Shown: in pieces, positions 44,062 to 64,000 of the stretch | Layout: every line of letters begins with the position of its first letter | Position numbering within the stretch: position 1 is the stretch's first letter | Assembly: GCF_016741855.1 (NCBI RefSeq) | Contig: NZ_JAERRH010000006.1 | Span: 419,781-483,780, forward strand | Direction of reading: 5' to 3' | DNA from: Streptomyces musisoli | GTDB taxonomy: Bacteria > Actinomycetota > Actinomycetes > Streptomycetales > Streptomycetaceae | Length of the DNA: 64,000 nt | Made by a program: the position numbers and the translations under genes | Notes under the pieces: generated by a model | What the model was told of the DNA's origin: nothing | The model's database searches: none | Seen by the model: only the letters and a program-made list of their open reading frames with translations

Positions 44062-45282
44062 GTGACCGACACCAGCAACACCCGACCCGCCGACAGCGAA
44101 GCACGGGCACCGCGGCAGAGCCGACTGCACCGCCTGATGCGCTACATCCCCCTGATCGCCCCCGTCCTGCTGTGGGCCGTGCCCTGCTGGGTGCTCCTGT
44201 ACACCGGCCAGCACTGGCCGCTGCCCGTCACAATGGCCGGCACCGCCCTGTTCGTCCTCGGCCTCATCGGTATGCCGCTCGCGATGATGCGCGGCCACGG
44301 CCGGCGCCAGCAGGACCGGGCGGCGATCGTCGGTGACACCCTGCTGGGCACCAGCTGGGTTCTGTTCACCTGGTCCGTGCTGCTCGGCGTGCTCCTGCGG
44401 CTCGCCCTGACCGTGGCCGGCGTCGGCGGGAGTCAGGAACGGGCCCGGATCGTCACCTGGGCCGTCCTCGGCGTGACCGCCGTACTGCTCGCCTGGGGGT
44501 ACGCCGAAGCCCGCCGCGTGCCACGCGTGCGCCGACTCGACGTGCGACTCCCGAGACTGGGGGCCGGTTTGGACGGCACCCGCGTCGTCCTCATCACCGA
44601 CACCCACTACGGCCCGATCGATCGCGCTCGCTGGTCGGCGCGGGTGTGCGAGACGGTGAACTCTCTGGAAGCCGACCTGGTCTGCCACACCGGCGACATC
44701 GCGGACGGCACGGCCGAACGCCGCCGCGCACAGGCCGCCCCTCTCGGTACCGTGCGGGCCACCCGGGCCCGGGTGTACGTCACCGGCAACCACGAGTACT
44801 ACAGCGAGGCCCAGGGCTGGGTCGATCTCATGGACGAGCTGGGCTGGGAGCCGCTGCGCAACCGCCATCTGCTGCTCGAACGCGGAGGCGACACCCTCGT
44901 GGTCGCCGGCGTGGACGACGTCACCGCCGAGTCCTCCGGCCTGGTGGGCCACCGCGCCCACCTCGCCGGGGCCTTGGACGGCGCCGACCCCGACCTGCCC
45001 GTCCTGCTCTTGGCGCATCAGCCCAAGTTCATCGACCGGGCGGCAGCCGCCGGCATCGACCTCCAGCTCTCCGGCCACACCCACGGCGGCCAGATCTGGC
45101 CCTTCCACCACCTGGTCGGCCTCGACCAGCCCGCCCTCGCCGGCCTCAGCCACCACGGCACCCGTACCCTCCTCTACACCAGCCGCGGCACCGGCTTCTG
45201 GGGCCCGCCGTTCCGCGTCTTCGCCCCCAGCGAGATCACCCTGCTCGTGCTCCGCTCCCCGCACCTGCCCACCTCGCCTTGA
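44062..45282 (+). CDS. Membrane-anchored calcineurin-like metallophosphoesterase
   Basis: 406 residues, GTG start. Four membrane helices occupy about residues 27-150, then a phosphoesterase domain with all metal-site motifs: LITDTHYG, HTGDIAD, TGNHEY, LAHQPK and GHTHGGQIW. The YkuE-like group includes enzymes acting on lipid or nucleotide substrates at the membrane face. No operon partner is evident, so the substrate remains unknown. Confidence 0.88.
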   Translation: MTDTSNTRPADSEARAPRQSRLHRLMRYIPLIAPVLLWAVPCWVLLYTGQHWPLPVTMAGTALFVLGLIGMPLAMMRGHGRRQQDRAAIVGDTLLGTSWVLFTWSVLLGVLLRLALTVAGVGGSQERARIVTWAVLGVTAVLLAWGYAEARRVPRVRRLDVRLPRLGAGLDGTRVVLITDTHYGPIDRARWSARVCETVNSLEADLVCHTGDIADGTAERRRAQAAPLGTVRATRARVYVTGNHEYYSEAQGWVDLMDELGWEPLRNRHLLLERGGDTLVVAGVDDVTAESSGLVGHRAHLAGALDGADPDLPVLLLAHQPKFIDRAAAAGIDLQLSGHTHGGQIWPFHHLVGLDQPALAGLSHHGTRTLLYTSRGTGFWGPPFRVFAPSEITLLVLRSPHLPTSP

Positions 45283-45441
45283 CCCGGGGCGGGCCGACAC
45301 ATCCGTTGGGAGCCGCCCACGGGCTGACGCGTGCGGCGGCAACAGCTGAGCAGGCTCGTCTCACCGAGGACAGGAGCCGGACCGATCCCGGCCGACGACT
45401 CGACGAGCCACACGTATCCACGCTTAACCAGGTCAGCGACG

Positions 45442-45615
45442 CGTGACCGCCTGTACTGCGCGGGTCTGGCCGTCGTGCTCGGCATCCTCGGTCTGCCGGG
45501 AGGATCGCCGGGCGCCCTCTTGCTGGGGCTTGCGTGCCAGACCCTCTCGGTGCTGGTGTTCTCGCTCTTCGGGGGAGTGGTCGCCGACCGCTTCCCACGG
45601 GCCCGGGTGATGGTC
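45442..45615 (+). pseudogene. MFS transporter remnant
   Basis: One frame reads about 58 residues of MFS-like sequence: a hydrophobic helix (LYCAGLAVVLGILGL) then LVFSLFGGVVADRFPRARVM, which carries the loop 2-3 motif A (GGxxADRxxRR-like). The remaining helices are missing and the frame runs into the next gene out of register. It is a short decayed piece of an efflux transporter of the type often near NRPS or siderophore genes. Confidence 0.55.
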
Positions 45616-45627
45616 CCCCGGCAAAAG

Positions 45628-45698
45628 ATCTCCGGCTGGCAGAAGACCTCCGCTCGAGATGACCTCCACCCGGCAGAAAGCCTCCACCCGGCAGAAAG
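45628..45698 (+). repeat. Perfect 18-bp tandem duplication with a third degenerate copy
   Basis: CCTCCACCCGGCAGAAAG occurs at 45663-45680 and 45681-45698, and a diverged copy containing CTCCGGCTGGCAGAAGA lies at 45628-45645. It ends eight bases before the ATG of the PLP enzyme. If translation started at 45659 it would add an STRQKA STRQKA leader. Confidence 0.75.
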
Positions 45699-45706
45699 CA
45701 GAGACC

Positions 45707-46903
45707 ATGGCCATCGACCTCGCCGCCCTGCGGGCCCGCTTTCCCGCCCTCGCCACCGGGCTCGCCTTCTTCGACGGACCGGGCGGAACACAGACGCCCA
45801 GCCCCGTCGCGGACGCCATCGCCGCGACGCTGACCGGCCCCCTGTCCAACCGCGGAACCGTCAGCCCGTCGGAGCTCAACGCCGAGCGTGCCGTCGCGGG
45901 CTTCCGTGCCGCCTACGCCGATCTGCTGAACGTGCCCGCGAACGGCGTCGTCCACGGCCGCAGCGCCACGCAGCTGACGTACGACTTCTCCCGCCACCTG
46001 GCCATGACCTGGAACGCGGGCGACGAGATCGTCCTCAGCCGGCTCGACCACGACGCCAACGTCCGCCCATGGATCCAGGCCGCCGAGCGCGCCGGAGTGA
46101 CGGTGCGCTGGATCGAGATCGCCCCGGAGACCGAGCTGGACCTCGACTCGTACGAGCGGGCGCTGACGCCCCGGACCCGGCTGGTCGCGGTCACGGCGGC
46201 CTCCAACGTGCTGGGCACCAAACCGCCCGTCCGCCGGATCGCCGACCGCGCCCATGAGGTCGGCGCCCTGGTGTACGTGGACGGCGTGCACTACGCCGCG
46301 CACCACCTCGTGGACGTGCCCGCCCTCGGGGCCGACATGTTCGTCTGCTCGCCGTACAAGTTCCTCGGACCGCACTGCGGGGTGCTCGCGGCGGCACCGG
46401 AGTTCCTCGCGACCCTGCGCCCGGACAAGCTCCTGCCGTCCCCCGACACGGTGCCCGAGCGTTTCGAGTTCGGCACGCTGCCGTACGAGATCCTGGCGGG
46501 TGCCACCGCCGCCGTCGACTTCCTCGCCGAGCTGGACCCCGGCACGGGGGCCTCGCGCAGGGAGCGCCTGACCCGCTCCCTGGAATCCCTGCACGCGCAC
46601 GAACGGACACTGCGCGCACAGCTCCAGGAGGGTCTGGACCTTCTGGGCGACGCCATCACCGTGCACTCGAAGGCCGCCGACCGCACCCCGACGCTGCTGA
46701 TGACCCTCGAAGGCCGCGACGCCCGCGAGGCCCAGGCACATCTGGCCGCGCGCGGTGTGGTGGCACCGGCGGGATCGTTCTACGCCCACGAACCCTTCAC
46801 CGCGCTCAAGCTCGAAGGCCCCGCCCTGCGCGCGGGTCTGGCCCCCTACAACACCACCGACGACGTGGCCCGCTTCCTCGACGGGCTCGCCGACTTCCTC
46901 TGA
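45707..46903 (+). CDS. Cysteine desulfurase-like PLP enzyme (class V aminotransferase fold)
   Basis: 398 residues from the MAIDLAALRARFPAL start; an in-frame ATG at 45659 would add 16 residues. It shows the class V aminotransferase pattern: HGRSATQLTYDF, DHDANVRPW, VYVDGVHYAAH, and the PLP lysine in CSPYKFLGPHCG. It belongs to the cysteine desulfurase-like (TIGR01976-type) family, whose substrate is not established and which lacks clear evidence of sulfur transfer. It lies between two decayed gene fragments. Confidence 0.85.
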   Translation: MAIDLAALRARFPALATGLAFFDGPGGTQTPSPVADAIAATLTGPLSNRGTVSPSELNAERAVAGFRAAYADLLNVPANGVVHGRSATQLTYDFSRHLAMTWNAGDEIVLSRLDHDANVRPWIQAAERAGVTVRWIEIAPETELDLDSYERALTPRTRLVAVTAASNVLGTKPPVRRIADRAHEVGALVYVDGVHYAAHHLVDVPALGADMFVCSPYKFLGPHCGVLAAAPEFLATLRPDKLLPSPDTVPERFEFGTLPYEILAGATAAVDFLAELDPGTGASRRERLTRSLESLHAHERTLRAQLQEGLDLLGDAITVHSKAADRTPTLLMTLEGRDAREAQAHLAARGVVAPAGSFYAHEPFTALKLEGPALRAGLAPYNTTDDVARFLDGLADFL

Positions 46904-47240
46904 ACTCGTACGAACCGGCGTGGCGCCCCGCTGCCCACCGACGCGGTCACCACTTCTGTTCGCGCACCGCCGCGAGTCGACCTCGGCGAAGTAGCCGACG
47001 GCCGCGGCGAGTCCGCGACGGGGGGCAGGGGCCACCCGGTCGCCCGGCGGCGGCGTGTCGCGGTCGGCCACCTGGGCGTGCGGGGAGTCGCAGGCCGCAC
47101 AGCACATGGCCACCGTGACATCCGGCTCGCCCCGTAGCAGGCGGGCACGGGTCCGAACGGGTCCCAGGCACGGCCGCCCCACACGGCGTGTGTGCCCCCA
47201 TGGCGGAGAAGCCGAGCGGCACGGACGCGACCGAGGGCAC

Positions 47241-47336
47241 GGCACCCTCGCCGGTGGCCACCGAGGCGGCTTCGCGGAACAGGCCCATCTCACCCGGCGG
47301 TTCACCCACACCTACGGCGTCATCCCGGCCGCCCAA
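47241..47336 (+). pseudogene. AraC family regulator remnant (C-terminal HTH)
   Basis: One frame reads GFAEQAHLTRRFTHTYGVIP, the second helix-turn-helix and end of AraC regulators. Just upstream the continuation is in another frame (SPVATEAA, resembling the preceding helix), so a frameshift is likely. No N-terminal domain was found. The region 46904-47240 has no other recognisable gene. Confidence 0.65.
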
Positions 47337-47428
47337 CCGCTCGGCGCCGCACGGGAAAACGCGGCAATTCCCGGTACGTAGGAAAATCAGCCCAATAGAC
47401 CGTCCGGTGAGTGTGTACACGGAAATCA

Positions 47429-47580
47429 ATGTTGCTCGGCAAGATCAAGAGCACTCTCATGAGTGAAACCAGCCGGGACGATTTGGTCTCTGTGGACATG
47501 ACTCCACTACGGTGAGCGAAGAGCGGGTGCTGGACCCCATCGACGAGAAATCGACCCAGCAGGGAAATCGCCAATTGTGA
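47429..47580 (+). other. Two tiny overlapping ORFs in a low-GC strip
   Basis: An ATG at 47429 opens 28 codons ending at 47515 and begins MLLGKIKSTLMSETS. A GTG at 47512 overlaps that stop (GTGA) and opens 22 codons to 47580, beginning VSEERVLDPIDEKS. A GGAAA lies just before the first. No family match is recognised. Either short peptides or debris of an older gene; GC is clearly lower from about 47370 to 47660 than in flanking genes. Confidence 0.3.
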
Positions 47581-47673
47581 AAAGGGGCGCTTCCGTCCGC
47601 CCAGTTGTGCTGCTCCGGTGTTCGCAGTGCCGGGGGTCCCCGTCATACGTGTACGTAGAGAGGATGGAGCACC

Positions 47674-48030
47674 ATGCCACCCGTAGTACCGCCCTTCCTG
47701 GTCGGCCTCATCGCCGCGCCACTGGCCAAGCGTCTCCTCAAGCCGCTGATGCGCGGCGTCGTCAGGACGTCCGTGGGTCTCGTCCTCGAGGTGAAGAAGG
47801 CCACCCTCGAGGCCGGGGAGAACATCCACGACCTCGCGGCCGAGGTGGCCGCCGAGGTGGTGGCGGCGCAGATCCCCGCCGGTGAGGCCGAAGCCCGTCC
47901 GGGCGACGGTCAGCGGGCCGCCGAGAGCAGCGCCCCGAAGATGGAGAAGGACGAGGCCGCCGGCCGGGCCGACGGCGAGGCGAGGACTCCGAAGATCCGC
48001 ACGACCGCCGGCGCCGGCAAGCCGCGCTGA
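47674..48030 (+). CDS. DUF5132 small membrane protein
   Basis: 118 residues; ATG with TGGAG five bases upstream. The N-terminus PPFLVGLIAAPLAKRLLKPL is a membrane or amphipathic helix, then VVRTSVGLVLEVKKATLEAG and a long helix with AEVAAEVVAAQ; the tail is highly charged. It matches DUF5132. The organisation recalls DUF1490/PacL proteins that accompany P1B metal ATPases in mycobacteria, though the His/Asp metal motif of PacL is absent. It starts 170 bases before the exporter and shares its strand. Its partner is probably the HMA-like exporter. Confidence 0.7.
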   Translation: MPPVVPPFLVGLIAAPLAKRLLKPLMRGVVRTSVGLVLEVKKATLEAGENIHDLAAEVAAEVVAAQIPAGEAEARPGDGQRAAESSAPKMEKDEAAGRADGEARTPKIRTTAGAGKPR

Positions 48031-48200
48031 CGGTTCTTCCCAGCGGCCCGGGCCGCCATGCGGGCTCGGACGAATGCGCCCGAATGGCGGTCGGCCGCGG
48101 ATCCGTCGGCCGTATTGATTTCTCCATACTTTCCGCTCTGTCGCGTTGAGCCATCGTGCTTGTCACGGTTTTTGCGACCTCCACAAAGGTGAACGTACAC

Positions 48201-50495
48201 ATGCCATCTCTGCTGGGTGCCGCAGCCGGTTATCGCTCCGCGGATTTGGACGTACGCCCGCGTTCGGTCATTCCGGGCCGCCAGCGCTGGGACGTCAAGC
48301 TGGTTCTCGGACGGCCACGGACGGCCGAGGTCCTCGCCGCGGTCCTGCGCCGCCTTCCCGGGATCACCGAGGCGCAGGCCAGCCCGGTCACCGGCGGGGT
48401 CCTCGTCCGGCACGACGCGCGGGTGAACACCGCGGACGTCGGCCGGCTCCTCCGCAGAGCCGTCACCCTGGTCGTGGAGGGTTCGGCCGGAGCCGGGCGT
48501 CCGGCCCCGGTACCGCCCGCCGCCGAACCGGCCCCGCTCGCGGATCACGGCGTCGTGACCCCCGTGCTCGCCGTCGGGGGCGGCGTGGCGGCCGGCATCG
48601 CCCTGGTCAAGGGGTCGGCGCTGAGCAAGCAGCTGGTGGCGCTGGGCGGAGTGGCGGCGGCGACCGCGGCCGTCGTCCGGAAGGCCTGGCACAGAACGGC
48701 CGACGCGACCCGGGAGCTGACCGGAACCGAAGCCGAACGACACCCCCTGGTGGAGATCGCCGGACCACACCGCCGGCGTCTCTACCGCGCCTCCGCGCTG
48801 TCGGTCGCCTGCCAGGTCTCGGAGATGGCGCTCGGCACCTTCCTGGGCTGGACCGCGCTGGTCCTCATCAACGGCGAGGCCGCACCCCTCGTCCGCTTCG
48901 GGCTGACCACCGCGTCCGCTCAACTCTGGGGCCTGGCAGGGCTCGTGGCCGCCGCCTGTGGCGCCGTGGCGGGCCTCTCGTACTCATCGAACCTCCAGTG
49001 GCGCCGGCTCGGCCAGGACATCGAGCACGAATGGCGCAAGCGGACGTACGCCCATGTGCAGCACCTCGAACTGCGGCACCTGGAGGGCGAGCGGACCACG
49101 CGGATCGCCGGCGCGCTCACCGACGACGTCCGCCAGCTGGGCGCCTTCTTCGCCTCCTCGGCGGGCGACGTGCTGCAACTGGGCGCCAGCCTGGCCCTCC
49201 TCGTGCCGCTGTTCCTGCTGCTGGCGCCGCAGATCGCCTGGATCGCGTTCCTGCCGATCCCGGTCATCGCCTGGCTGTCGTTCCACTACCAGGACAAGGT
49301 CGCGGCCGACTACGCCGTCTCCGGCGAGCACCGCGCGAGGCTGCACAGCCAGCTGGTGAACACGCTGGAGGCCGGTGCCACCGTCAAGAGCTTCTGCACC
49401 GAGGACTACGAGGCCGAGCGCATCGACCGGCTCAGCGGGTCGGTCCAGGAGAGCGACCACGAGACCGACCGGAGCACGATCAGCCACGGCGAGGTCGTCC
49501 GGGTCTGCACGACCAGCTCGATGGCCGGCACCCTGCTGATCGGCGGCCGGTCGGTGCTCAACGGCAGCCTGCGGTTCGAGGTGTTCAGCCCGCTGATCGG
49601 GCTGCCCCAGATGGTGCTGCTGCGGATGAACCGGCTCGGCGGCATCGTCGACCAGTACCAGCGCACGCTCAGCGCCTACGACCGAGTCCGGCGGCTGCGC
49701 GCCCTGCCCGCCGAGACCGACGGCACCGGCGGACCGCTCGACGTCGAGGACGTGCGCGGGGAGATCGTCCTCGACAACGTCTCCTTCGCCTACCCCGGCC
49801 GGCCGCCGGCGCTGGAGGACCTCTCGCTGACCATCCCCGCCGGGCAGGTCACCGCCCTCGTCGGCGCCACCGGCTCCGGCAAGACCACGATCGCCAAGCT
49901 GCTGATGCGCTTCCAGGACGCGGAGTTCGGCAGCGTGCTGCTCGACGGACGGGACGTGCGGGACATGCCGCGGCACGACCTGCGCCACGCGATCGGGTTC
50001 GTCGCCCAGGACCCCTTCCTGTTCGACGGCACCATCGGCGACAACATCCGCTACGGCAGTTTCGGCGCATCGGACGATGCCGTGGTCGAGGCGGCCATGA
50101 TGGCCGAGGCACACACCTTCGTCGCGGCCCTGCCGGACGGCTACGACACCGTGATCGGCGAACGCGGCGCCGCCCTCTCGGGCGGTCAGCGGCAGCGGAT
50201 CGCACTGGCGCGGGCGATCCTCAAGGACGCGCCGGTCGTGATCCTCGACGAGGCCACCTCCGCCGTGGACAACGAGACCGAGGCCGCCATTCAGCGCACG
50301 CTCCGTGTCTTCGCGGCCGAGCGGACCATGGTGATCATCGCCCACCGGCTCTCCACGGTCCGCCACGCCGACCGGATCTACGTCATGGACAAGGGCGGAG
50401 TCGTGGCCGAGCAGGGCACCCACGACGAACTCCTCGCCCAGCACGGACTCTACGCATCCCTCTGGCAACTCCAGGCCGGCGAACTCGCCGCCTGA
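48201..50495 (+). CDS. ABC exporter with N-terminal HMA_2-like domain
   Basis: 764 residues; ATG at 48201 with AAAGGTGA upstream (a GTG at 48156 would add 15 residues and has poor support). Residues about 23-93 fit an HMA_2 ferredoxin-like fold (beta RWDVKL, helix AEVLAAVLRRLPGI, strands QASPVTGGVLVRH, helix ADVGRLLRRAV) with no CxxC. A hydrophobic hairpin (about 112-160) follows, then a six-helix exporter domain and ATPase: Walker A GATGSGKTT (555-563), LSGGQ (659-663), VVILDEATSAVD and IAHRLST, all intact. It probably exports the NRPS product, whose gene starts 104 bases later. The HMA part could sense or dock metal or DUF5132. Confidence 0.82.
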   Translation: MPSLLGAAAGYRSADLDVRPRSVIPGRQRWDVKLVLGRPRTAEVLAAVLRRLPGITEAQASPVTGGVLVRHDARVNTADVGRLLRRAVTLVVEGSAGAGRPAPVPPAAEPAPLADHGVVTPVLAVGGGVAAGIALVKGSALSKQLVALGGVAAATAAVVRKAWHRTADATRELTGTEAERHPLVEIAGPHRRRLYRASALSVACQVSEMALGTFLGWTALVLINGEAAPLVRFGLTTASAQLWGLAGLVAAACGAVAGLSYSSNLQWRRLGQDIEHEWRKRTYAHVQHLELRHLEGERTTRIAGALTDDVRQLGAFFASSAGDVLQLGASLALLVPLFLLLAPQIAWIAFLPIPVIAWLSFHYQDKVAADYAVSGEHRARLHSQLVNTLEAGATVKSFCTEDYEAERIDRLSGSVQESDHETDRSTISHGEVVRVCTTSSMAGTLLIGGRSVLNGSLRFEVFSPLIGLPQMVLLRMNRLGGIVDQYQRTLSAYDRVRRLRALPAETDGTGGPLDVEDVRGEIVLDNVSFAYPGRPPALEDLSLTIPAGQVTALVGATGSGKTTIAKLLMRFQDAEFGSVLLDGRDVRDMPRHDLRHAIGFVAQDPFLFDGTIGDNIRYGSFGASDDAVVEAAMMAEAHTFVAALPDGYDTVIGERGAALSGGQRQRIALARAILKDAPVVILDEATSAVDNETEAAIQRTLRVFAAERTMVIIAHRLSTVRHADRIYVMDKGGVVAEQGTHDELLAQHGLYASLWQLQAGELAA

Positions 50496-50599
50496 CCGCA
50501 GCTGCCGCGCCACCCGACCGCCGACCGCGTGACGTACCGCGGTCGGCGCGTCCCGGCGCGCCCGGCGACCACGCTGCCCACACTTCTGGAGGTACCCCC

Positions 50600-64000
<13,401 letters not shown>

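Noticed and set aside
43746..44336. Plus-strand frame overlapping the metallophosphoesterase start
   Set aside because: No codon bias, and the overlapping gene has clear membrane and phosphoesterase domains in another frame.

Overview
The window is chromosomal DNA from a Streptomyces or very close relative. Evidence: very high GC, strong GC3 codon bias, a conservon (histidine kinase, roadblock, DUF742, small GTPase), DUF5709, DUF6397 and DUF3516 proteins, an MHYT sensor, F420/PPOX proteins, a divergent xylA/xylB pair with a ROK regulator, and a long modular NRPS. No rRNA, tRNA, CRISPR array or intact insertion sequence was seen.

Layout. 1-9.6 kb: end of a flavin monooxygenase, an MltG-like transglycosylase, an ABC exporter divergent from its likely MarR regulator, and secreted enzymes (PNGase A-like amidase, M1 peptidase, peptidoglycan amidase). 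9.6-15 kb: a lipoprotein L,D-transpeptidase, a heterodimeric ABC exporter whose two ATPase halves have lost complementary motifs, and DUF5709. 15-19.5 kb: DUF457 membrane protein, DUF3516 helicase, acyl-CoA thioesterase II. 19.6-27.1 kb: a conservon with a 298-base gap before its GTPase gene, an extra roadblock protein with DUF6397, a PPOX oxidoreductase and an MHYT protein. 27.2-34 kb: methyltransferase, hydrolase/PadR pair, MpaB-like oxygenase, three proteins of unknown function and a phytase-like esterase. 34-46.9 kb: xylose catabolism (xylA, xylB, ROK repressor), acetamidase, a Tat-exported amidase, GAF regulator with aldehyde dehydrogenase, metallophosphoesterase, and a PLP enzyme of the cysteine-desulfurase-like family.

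45.4-47.6 kb looks like a junction: it holds an MFS fragment, an AraC fragment, short tandem duplications and a lower-GC strip with tiny ORFs. Beyond it, three same-strand genes form what looks like the left edge of a biosynthetic cluster: a DUF5132 small membrane protein, an ABC exporter with an N-terminal HMA_2-like domain of the sort usually found on P1B metal ATPases, and an NRPS that runs off the window (4,467 codons seen, no stop). The NRPS reads C-A-T four times and then a fifth C domain. It starts with an EntF-like condensation domain, has no epimerase, and its specificity codes read as unassigned, Thr, uncertain (possibly aromatic or hydrophobic), Pro-like. Pairing metal-ATPase accessory modules with a peptide exporter and synthetase is the most unusual thing in the window.

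The sequence also carries non-coding structure: a 26-bp repeat array, two perfect DnaA boxes 18 bp apart in front of the acetamidase gene, a triplicated 12-bp element carrying a possible ribosome-binding site, and ten exact 27-bp units coding nonapeptide repeats in the conservon kinase tail.
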